Assembly: GCA_016201435.1 (NCBI GenBank)
Contig: JACQCT010000005.1
Coordinates: forward strand, 1-64,000
Source: Nitrososphaerota archaeon
Lineage (GTDB): Archaea > Thermoproteota > Nitrososphaeria > Nitrososphaerales > Nitrosopumilaceae
Reading direction: 5' to 3'
Length of the DNA stretch: 64,000 bases
Positions 56,634 through 64,000 of the stretch are shown here, one piece after another; the first letter of the stretch is position 1, and every line of letters begins with the position of its first letter. Made by a program: the position numbers and the translations under genes. Under the pieces are notes generated by a model. That model was given only the letters and a program-made list of their open reading frames with translations, was not told the origin of the DNA and made no database searches.

Positions 56634-56907
56634 GCTTGACTAAAGTAGCTTTGATTGTATCTCTGTGGTCGCCTTGAAGTAAAATGTATCCCTCTTTTAC
56701 TGTGCCACCGCATGCATATTTTGCTTTTAGTTCTTTGACAACTTTAGCTAGATCATTCATCTTTGGATTAACCCCTTCAATCATTGTCCCTTTTTTCTTA
56801 AAACGTCTCTCTTCAAGACGAACTACAATTTGAGTAGCATCTTTTTCAAGTTCTCCACAGGCACATAAATCGTCAGGAAGTCCGCATGTATTGCAGATTA
56901 CCGCCAT
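56599..56907 (-). CDS. Translation initiation factor eIF1/SUI1
   Basis: [20 protein letters not shown]...[35 protein letters not shown]. Confidence 0.93.
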   Translation of the reverse strand: [102 protein letters not shown]

Positions 56908-56983
56908 TCAAAATAAAAACTTGGTTTCCTACTATTAAGCCTTGTTCGACTACATTTTTTACTTGGAATTCCCAAATTAGTTT

Positions 56984-57313
56984 GTGTCTAAGGATCTTAC
57001 TAAAAAAGCAGTTGAAATGCTTCTAAAAGGTGCAACTCTTGTAAGTGATCCTTGTCCATATTGTAAGGGAGTACGCATCATGAAAAATGGTAGCGCATTA
57101 TGTGTAAACTGTGGAAGAGAAGCTAACGAAGAAAAAATACCTGAAAAAATAGAAGAAAAACCTAGTGGCGATCCCCTACTTGCAAGCCTTGAGCAAAAAC
57201 TAAAGGAGTTAACTAAAGAACTTGAACATGAGAAAGATCATCAAAAACAGCAGCAGATCCTAAAATCAATCAATGATATCATAAATATTAAAGAGAAGAT
57301 CAAAAAGATCTAG
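56984..57313 (+). CDS. Zinc-ribbon protein of the Sjogren/scleroderma autoantigen-1 family
   Basis: LLKGATLVSDPCPYCKGVRIMKNGSALCVNCG. Confidence 0.85.
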   Translation: MSKDLTKKAVEMLLKGATLVSDPCPYCKGVRIMKNGSALCVNCGREANEEKIPEKIEEKPSGDPLLASLEQKLKELTKELEHEKDHQKQQQILKSINDIINIKEKIKKI

Positions 57314-57354
57314 CACAAAAGTATTTATGTAAAAATCCTGCGAGTTATAGTAAC

Positions 57355-57519
57355 ATGAGTAGCAAGAAATCGGCACCGCTTCCAGCATCTAGTGCGGGTC
57401 TGTTGAGATTCTTTGAGGACGAAACAAAAGGATATAAACTAAGGCCAGAAGTTGTTGTAGCTATTCCAAGTGCGTTGATTGCCGTCTCGTGGATATTAAA
57501 AATATTTTTCCTACCATGA
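57355..57519 (+). CDS. Preprotein translocase subunit Sec61beta/SecG (archaeal)
   Basis: Manual translation MSSKKSAPLPASSAGLLRFFEDETKGYKLRPEVVVAIPSALIAVSWILKIFFLP*; classic AGLxRFFED.T.G.k..P motif. Absent from the ORF track because it is 54 aa. Confidence 0.92.
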   Translation: MSSKKSAPLPASSAGLLRFFEDETKGYKLRPEVVVAIPSALIAVSWILKIFFLP

Positions 57520-59252
57520 CCGAAAATGCTGATAATGTGTCGCGTATACACAAGCGATACACATTAACAACTCTAACTCCATCATCACATTATCTTTCTC
57601 TTCTAATTTCTATAATAGTGACATCTGCAACTGTAACACTTGCGTTATTTGCATATTTTAAAACAAATGACAAAATATTTTTCAGTTTGCCATTGTCAAT
57701 TGCAGTACTTTATGGAACACAGGTTTTAGACGCACGTTTGCTAAAAACAGAATTTTCCAAAATCGTGCATCTATCGGCATTTGGAAATCTTTTGTGGTTT
57801 GTAACCCTCCTTGGAGGGTTTGTATCTGCACATGTTTTTGCAAAACCTGAACTATTACCAATTTATATCACAGAAGGAATGTTTTTGTTTGCAAGCTTTA
57901 GAATTGGACTTTTTACATCTGTCATGGGAGCAAAATTAAAAACTGCGTGGGCAGTTTGTTTGATTCAACCATTGGCAATGTTTTTTGCATTTGTACCATC
58001 AGGATCTTGGATTCCAATGCTTTCAGATTTAAAAGTCATAGGATACGGCCTTGTGTTTTTGTTTCTTGCAACAGCTTGGACACTATTGTCAGATAGAGCA
58101 GCTGGTATCAAAGTTCCAAGAACACACAAAGTATTGCAAGCCTATGTGGCAGCTTGGACAAGAAACGATCCTTCTGAAATGGAAACTTTGATGGAAGAAC
58201 GGTCTCAACCTACCAAAGTATCTACATTTCAAATTTTATTTAAAACAAAAAACAATGAATTTCGGCTAGTTGTACCTGACGTTCATCCAGGACCATTTCA
58301 TCCAATTGGGGGAAGCAACATTCCATATCTGATATACAAAAATCTGAACTACTCTGCAATGGTTATGCATAGCGTCTCTGATCACTCTCTTAACTTACCA
58401 TCAAAATCTCAAGTTGACGCATATCTTTCTAGTCTTACCAAGAGTTCTATAATTCACAAAGGTTTTGATTGCACAAAACCTGTTACAGTTCAAGTAAACA
58501 AAGCCCGTGCGGTTGGAATGCTTTTTGGTAAAACAGCAGTTTTGATTTTATCATTATCGCCACACGGGATGGAGGATGTGCCGCTTTATGTTAAAAGTGA
58601 ACTTGAACAATATGGGAAAAACCGTGGGTTTGAAAAAATCTTAATTGTTGATAGCCATAACGCAATGGGAGAAGAAATTTTAAAACAGGACTCGGATGAT
58701 CTTCTAAAAGCAGCAAAATCAAATCTTGATACATTGATAACAAAAGAAGCATATCCATTAGAAATTGGATATGCAAACTCGGAAAATTTGAAAATTCAGG
58801 CAGACGATCTTGGTCCTGGTAAAGTAGGAATGATGTGTCTGAAAATTAACAATGAGAAATTTTTCCTTGGCTGGGCAGACTCTAACAACATGAGAAATGG
58901 TTTACGTGAAGAAATCGTATCATCTCTTTCAAAATCTGGATATAATTTACTTGATATTTGTACTTCTGACTCTCACTACAAGGCAAGAGAGGCAAGAAAC
59001 AAGTATGGTTATTTCTATTTTGGAAGCCTATCAGAATCACAAGAAGTTGCTTCTTGGTATCTAAATTTGGCAAAAAAATCAGAGCAGAACCTTTCTCCTA
59101 CAATGTTTGAGACACTACAGCAGGAAACTGATGTCAAAGTAATGGGACCAAAACAGCTTGAGAACTATTCAAAATCACTTGACAGGGCAATGAGAATCAC
59201 ACAAGGATTTTTGATAGGGACTACTGCTTTCTTTTTATTCACTTTGCTCTAA
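57516..59252 (+). CDS. DUF2070 family archaeal membrane protein
   Basis: Several N-terminal TMs and a soluble domain PDVHPGPFHPIGGSNIPYLIY. In-frame ATG at 57516 overlaps the Sec61beta stop; the track start at 57489 lies inside Sec61beta. Confidence 0.85.
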   Translation: MTENADNVSRIHKRYTLTTLTPSSHYLSLLISIIVTSATVTLALFAYFKTNDKIFFSLPLSIAVLYGTQVLDARLLKTEFSKIVHLSAFGNLLWFVTLLGGFVSAHVFAKPELLPIYITEGMFLFASFRIGLFTSVMGAKLKTAWAVCLIQPLAMFFAFVPSGSWIPMLSDLKVIGYGLVFLFLATAWTLLSDRAAGIKVPRTHKVLQAYVAAWTRNDPSEMETLMEERSQPTKVSTFQILFKTKNNEFRLVVPDVHPGPFHPIGGSNIPYLIYKNLNYSAMVMHSVSDHSLNLPSKSQVDAYLSSLTKSSIIHKGFDCTKPVTVQVNKARAVGMLFGKTAVLILSLSPHGMEDVPLYVKSELEQYGKNRGFEKILIVDSHNAMGEEILKQDSDDLLKAAKSNLDTLITKEAYPLEIGYANSENLKIQADDLGPGKVGMMCLKINNEKFFLGWADSNNMRNGLREEIVSSLSKSGYNLLDICTSDSHYKAREARNKYGYFYFGSLSESQEVASWYLNLAKKSEQNLSPTMFETLQQETDVKVMGPKQLENYSKSLDRAMRITQGFLIGTTAFFLFTLL

Positions 59253-59867
59253 ATCCATCTCTTCTAAATTTCCATAAAATTCATCACAAAAAGAATCTAG
59301 CTGGAATATGGGTATTATGGGAATCTTTTTGATGAATTTGATTTCTTCTTGGTATAGTGTTACGATAGCAGGTAATGCGCCTCGTACTTTTTCTTTGATA
59401 ACATAGTGTTTTGTTCTTTCAATTTGTTTATTGACTGCAGTCTCTAATGCAGAGTAACTTAGCCTCTTCCAATGTTTGCAGTCTATGAGAATTGCCACTC
59501 CTGCTTTTATGCCAATAACATCTATTTGCATTCTTGGTTTTGTTAAAGTTAGGTTTCGTGTGACATCAAACTCTCGTGATTCTAAAATTTCTGAAACAAG
59601 TGCTTCAAAATCCTTCCAGTCTAAAATCTGTGAAATTTCATCAATTGGCGCCCCCATTCTTAATGCAAGTAAACTGGTTTTTAGTTTGTCATTATCTTGA
59701 AAATGTATTTGATCATCTTGGAAAACACCAATGCCGTTTTGCATAAAGTTGTCTAGTATCTGTCGGGCAGTTTCCTCGCTGGTATCTGTTACAACGCTAA
59801 AATCTTTTACAGATACTCCACCTGGAATTATTCCTCTTATGCCCTTAACTAGAATCTGAACGTTCAA
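59235..59867 (-). CDS. Mrr-like PD-(D/E)xK restriction-endonuclease-fold protein
   Basis: LVSEILESREFDVTRN...QIDVIGIKAGVAILIDCKHWKR (D...DCK), N-terminal helical region. Confidence 0.8.
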   Translation of the reverse strand: MNVQILVKGIRGIIPGGVSVKDFSVVTDTSEETARQILDNFMQNGIGVFQDDQIHFQDNDKLKTSLLALRMGAPIDEISQILDWKDFEALVSEILESREFDVTRNLTLTKPRMQIDVIGIKAGVAILIDCKHWKRLSYSALETAVNKQIERTKHYVIKEKVRGALPAIVTLYQEEIKFIKKIPIIPIFQLDSFCDEFYGNLEEMDLEQSE

Positions 59868-60100
59868 TACTCGTGGTTAATTTTTGCATTTATAAAATAT
59901 TATTCATAAAATGTGATTAGAATATAACCACCAAATGTTATACTAGGAATAATTTTGAACCTATTTTTCAAGAAAACACCTGCAGAACAAGCAGGAATAC
60001 AAGATCTTGGTCAAAATAAAATTGAAAATTTGATTAAGATGACTTCAAAACAAAATATCCGACAATAGTTAAAAACAACTGTGTCATCTAATAATCGAAA

Positions 60101-60652
60101 TTGACCATATTCGTATCTCATAGCAAATATGACAAAGATATAAGACAATTTTTTTCTGAGATATTTGCAATTTCTGGCGTAAAAGCAAGTTACATGGAAT
60201 TTGAAGATTTGGATGGCAAATATGCAGGGTTTGAAATTGCAAATAAAATTAAACCCATGATAGGTGGTGCTCAAGCAGTTTTTGTATTGTTGGGTAAGGG
60301 AGTACTACAACCTACAACACAAACACCAGAGTTCACTCATAATTGGATTAATTTTGAAGTTGGCGTTGCGGCTGGTTCCAATAAACGAGTTTGGGTTTTT
60401 GAAGATTTTAATAATTTTATTAAATTTCCTATTCCATACGTAACGGATTACGCTCGATTCAATTTAGGTGATGATGAACACATTAAGATATATCGTGAAC
60501 TTATTGAGAACATTTTTGCTAAAAAGATATCAATGAAACCGACTTGGACTATAACATGTAAATTGTGTCATGCTGAATACAATGTCTGGGATGGTCAAGA
60601 AACGTTAAACTGTCCAGTTTGTAGAAGAGCTATTGTAATAAAACCGATTTAA
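60101..60652 (+). CDS. TIR-like domain protein with C-terminal zinc ribbon
   Basis: TIFVSHSKYDKDIRQFFSEIF opening strand, NWINFEVGVAAGSNKRVWVF with candidate Glu, C-terminal CKLCHAEY...CPVCRR; TTG start. Confidence 0.75.
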   Translation: MTIFVSHSKYDKDIRQFFSEIFAISGVKASYMEFEDLDGKYAGFEIANKIKPMIGGAQAVFVLLGKGVLQPTTQTPEFTHNWINFEVGVAAGSNKRVWVFEDFNNFIKFPIPYVTDYARFNLGDDEHIKIYRELIENIFAKKISMKPTWTITCKLCHAEYNVWDGQETLNCPVCRRAIVIKPI

Positions 60653-60837
60653 TCTCTGCTCTCCGAAACTTAACACCATGAATTTCTAGATGTCAACCTC
60701 TGACATCTTAACAGAAGTAAAAATGAAAAGAGATATTACTTAAACCCAAATATTTTGTAGAAATTATCATCTCTTTTTAGTTAGTGTTTTTAACCTGATT
60801 TCTTATTCTTATATACGGTTTTAAGCAAAACAGTGCA

Positions 60838-63294
60838 TTGAATCCACTTTTAATACTGTGCTGTGTTGTTTTTGTTTTCGGTTCCACTCTTGCTTTTGCT
60901 GACAAGGGAACCTATGTAGACAAGGTACAATTCATCCAATACTCTGATGACAATACGGCATTTGAAGAAGTAAAAAATGGAAATTTGGACATTTATTATT
61001 GGCAAATCCCTTTTGAGAGAATTGCTGACCCTCAATCACGGGAAGGTCTAAAAATATTTCAATCAACTGGTCAATCGTACAGCCTTCTTGTAAACCCAGC
61101 TCCATCTGAAAAATTCAATCCTTTCTCAATAAAAGATGTTAGATTTGCACTAAATTATTTGGTAGACCGAAACCTAATCATTGATGAACTTCTTGGCGGC
61201 TATGGTGTACCGATGGTTTCAGCATACAAACCATTTGATCCTGATTATCTTTTGATTTTGGATGAGCTTGAATCATTTAACTTTAGATATAATCCTGTAT
61301 TGGCAGAACAAATGATCACAGACTCTCTTACAAAGGCGGGAGCGCAAAAGATTGACAACAAATGGTACTATGATTCAAAACCAATAGAGATTACAATTTT
61401 TATTAGAAGCGATGATCAAATACGAAAGTCAATTGGTGAGGTAATTTCTTCACAGCTGGAAAAAATTGGATTTTCTATAAAAAGAGATTATGGCGATTTA
61501 AACAAGGCATTTACGATTGTATATGGTTCAAACCCATCTGATCTAAAATGGAATATCTACACTGAGGGATGGGCAGCAAGTGGCTTTGTAAGATATGATT
61601 CGGTTCTTACCGCACAAATGTATTCCCCCTGGTTTTCTAACATGCCTGGATTTAACAATCCGTCATATTGGAATTACAAAGATGATTACATGGATTCTAT
61701 TTCACAAAATATTTTTCTTGGAAATTTTACATCAGCAGAACAAAGAACTGAATTATTAAAAAAAGCAGTAGATGAAGGCATTAAAGAATCTGTTAGGGTT
61801 TTTCTTGTAAGTAAAATTGATCAGTATGTGTCAAACAAGAAAGTAGATGGAATAGTAAATGATTTTGGTGCTGGAATAACAAGCAGGTTTACTCCTATCA
61901 ACGCAAGGGATAATTCTGATTCTCTAACAATAGGAGTACACAAAATTTACCAGGGCGCTTGGAATCCTGTTGCAGGTTTTAGCGATTCTGCAAGCCAGCA
62001 AATTTTGGGTGCAATATCTGACCCGGGAAGCTTCAAAAATCCATATACTGGAGTAACCATTCCTGTTCGCTCTAGTTGGAAAGTAGAGACTGCAGGTCCA
62101 GCGGGCAAGCTAGATGTACCATCAGATGCAATAAAATGGGATCCCACTCAGCAAAAATGGATTCAAGTTGGCAATAATGTAAACTCTACAAGCAAAGTAA
62201 CATTTCATCTAACATTTGGAAACTGGCATAATGGTCAAGCAATGGACATGAACGATGTCTTATATTCGATTTATTTCCTATATCAGTGGGGAGCAGAACC
62301 TTCAGAAAATAGCAAGACATTTGATTCGGAATATTCGCCAAAGGCAAATCAGGCTGCAAAGACGCTAATTGGAATTAGAGTTATTGATAAAAACACAATC
62401 GAAGTTTACCAGGATTATTGGCATTTTGATGAAGGGGAGATTGCTGATTCTGCAGGTGTTTTTCCTTCAATGCCATGGGAGATATTTTATGCCATGGAAA
62501 AATCTGTGACTGATGGCAAGGTTGCGTTTTCAAGATCAGAAGCTGTTAGCAAAAATGCTGACTGGCTTTCGTTGCTTGTTCCAAATGATGCAAATATGAT
62601 AAAATCAACTCTGGAAGATTTTTCAAAATCAAATTCTATTCCTGTGGCTTTAGCAGGATTTGATAAAAATTCTAAATACTATTCTGAAAGGTATTCTGCA
62701 TCTGTATCATGGATTGAAAAGCATAACCATGCGGTAATAAGTGATGGACCGTTTTATCTTGATAGTTACTCTCCCGAGGCTAGAATCATAACAATAAAGG
62801 CATTTGATGATCATACATATCCATTTGGAACAGGTTACTGGAAAAAATTTGAGAACATTAATGTTGCCAAGATAAATAGAATTGATGTTCCTACAACTGT
62901 TTCATTAGGAAAAGAATTGACAATTCCAATTTCGGTTACATCTAATTGTACAATTTACTATTATTTCCTAAATGCCGATGGTAAAGCAGTAGATTCTGGT
63001 ATTTTGCAATCTGGTACTGGAAACACCACTATTGTTTTACCAAAAGAAAAAACATCACTTTTGAGTATGGGTGCAAATGACTTGAAAATATTTGCAGTAT
63101 CAGAATCTGCTCTCAAGCCAGACATTTTCTATACCAGCTTTTTAGGAATTCAAGGCGAAAGCCCTAAAATGCCTGAGATTATACCTGAATCTGGCACTCC
63201 AACTGTCAGTTCAGACTATGTTGTAGTTGGTGGTGTTTTGGCAGCAATTGCTATTGGAATTATAATGGTGTTAAAGAAAAGGAAGAAACCCTAG
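60838..63294 (+). CDS. ABC transporter substrate-binding protein, family 5 (peptide/nickel-like), membrane-anchored
   Basis: FNPFSIKDVRFALNYLVDRNLIIDELLGGYGVPMVSAYKPFDPDY; two SBP_bac_5-like halves; C-terminal TM. Confidence 0.87.
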   Translation: MNPLLILCCVVFVFGSTLAFADKGTYVDKVQFIQYSDDNTAFEEVKNGNLDIYYWQIPFERIADPQSREGLKIFQSTGQSYSLLVNPAPSEKFNPFSIKDVRFALNYLVDRNLIIDELLGGYGVPMVSAYKPFDPDYLLILDELESFNFRYNPVLAEQMITDSLTKAGAQKIDNKWYYDSKPIEITIFIRSDDQIRKSIGEVISSQLEKIGFSIKRDYGDLNKAFTIVYGSNPSDLKWNIYTEGWAASGFVRYDSVLTAQMYSPWFSNMPGFNNPSYWNYKDDYMDSISQNIFLGNFTSAEQRTELLKKAVDEGIKESVRVFLVSKIDQYVSNKKVDGIVNDFGAGITSRFTPINARDNSDSLTIGVHKIYQGAWNPVAGFSDSASQQILGAISDPGSFKNPYTGVTIPVRSSWKVETAGPAGKLDVPSDAIKWDPTQQKWIQVGNNVNSTSKVTFHLTFGNWHNGQAMDMNDVLYSIYFLYQWGAEPSENSKTFDSEYSPKANQAAKTLIGIRVIDKNTIEVYQDYWHFDEGEIADSAGVFPSMPWEIFYAMEKSVTDGKVAFSRSEAVSKNADWLSLLVPNDANMIKSTLEDFSKSNSIPVALAGFDKNSKYYSERYSASVSWIEKHNHAVISDGPFYLDSYSPEARIITIKAFDDHTYPFGTGYWKKFENINVAKINRIDVPTTVSLGKELTIPISVTSNCTIYYYFLNADGKAVDSGILQSGTGNTTIVLPKEKTSLLSMGANDLKIFAVSESALKPDIFYTSFLGIQGESPKMPEIIPESGTPTVSSDYVVVGGVLAAIAIGIIMVLKKRKKP

Positions 63295-63328
63295 ATGTTA
63301 TTAACTCTACAATAGTTATCAGATAAAG

Positions 63329-64000
63329 ATGAGCTTCACACGATTCATCATAAAACGAGCCGTAACAATGTTTGGTGTGCTCATGGCCACATTGCTCATT
63401 ACTATAGCACTTGTTGGCTCTAACATGGATGCTATTTTAAAACAAAGTGTCGCACTTGAGGTACGACAGCAAGTTACTGACAACAAGCACCTAGTTTCAA
63501 GTTTCAAAAATCCGCAAGATCTAGATACATTTGTAGAAAATCAAATTAAACAGAGAACAGAAGCACTAGGACTTGACAAGCCTTGGTACTATCCGCCAAG
63601 ACTTGGACTTTCAATGTACAAGATACTGACACTTGATTTTGGACATGCAAAATTTCTTACTAGTGATACTGGTTCATCTAATGTAAAGGACATCATATTT
63701 GAGAAGATGCCTAGGACAATTTTACTTTTTACAACTGCTACTTTGATAATTTCATTAATTGGAATATTTCTTGGCGCACTTGCCGGAAGCAAGATAAACT
63801 CAAAGCTAGACAAGATAACATCTACTTTTGCTATAATTAGCAGCAGCTTTCCAGTCTGGTGGATAGGCATGCTTATGATCTTTGTATTTGCATTTGTGTA
63901 TCAAATCTTTCCAGCAAGGGCAACTCCATTAATTCCTGTAACTGATCCTGGCTACATTGGTGCACTTTTGTATCACATGGCACTACCATTAATCACACTA
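63329..64000 (+). CDS. ABC transporter permease (DppB/OppB-like), truncated by the window end
   Basis: Manual translation MSFTRFIIKRAVTMFGVLMATLLITIALVG...RTILLFTTATLIISLIGIFLGALAGSKINSKLDK; frame open to the window end. Confidence 0.87.
   Translation, partial: MSFTRFIIKRAVTMFGVLMATLLITIALVGSNMDAILKQSVALEVRQQVTDNKHLVSSFKNPQDLDTFVENQIKQRTEALGLDKPWYYPPRLGLSMYKILTLDFGHAKFLTSDTGSSNVKDIIFEKMPRTILLFTTATLIISLIGIFLGALAGSKINSKLDKITSTFAIISSSFPVWWIGMLMIFVFAFVYQIFPARATPLIPVTDPGYIGALLYHMALPLITL

Noticed and set aside
57345-57551. 68-aa minus-strand ORF
   Set aside because: Antisense to the convincing Sec61beta gene.
1-64000. CRISPR array or complete transposon
   Set aside because: No regularly spaced short repeats; repeats seen are within coding modules, and only a fragmentary transposase-like tail was found.

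Overview
The window is 64 kb of an AT-rich archaeal chromosome. Gene content points to an ammonia-oxidising thaumarchaeon (Nitrososphaerota), possibly Nitrosotalea-like, but taxonomy is inferred from gene content only. About 0-26 kb is an accessory surface/extracellular island. It holds a surface-glycan cassette (epimerase, DegT aminotransferase, WbqC, processive GT2) followed by very large secreted mosaic proteins built from Ig-like, SdrD/Cna-B-like, NHL-propeller, chitobiase-C-like, FN3 and LamG-like modules. The island also has a Cys-type sulfatase and four divergent copies of an apparently undescribed (beta/alpha)-barrel-like module carrying a YDxE(P/N) motif. It shows perfect DNA repeats within and between genes, a frameshifting internal deletion, and a probable transposase relic. 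About 26-64 kb is mostly housekeeping: F420 biosynthesis (cofG, cofH, cofD, cofC), TldE/PmbA, HtrA-like protease, glycosyltransferases, MetAP, tRNA-Pro(TGG), Tsr3, APC permease, RNase P RNA, eIF1/SUI1, Sec61beta, DUF2070, and an ABC substrate-binding protein with a partial permease. The strongest RNA finding is a fluoride (crcB) riboswitch at about 43942-44004 with a mutually exclusive downstream hairpin, upstream of crcB and a DUF190 gene. A TIR-like/zinc-ribbon protein lies at 60.1-60.65 kb. No CRISPR array or intact mobile element was seen.
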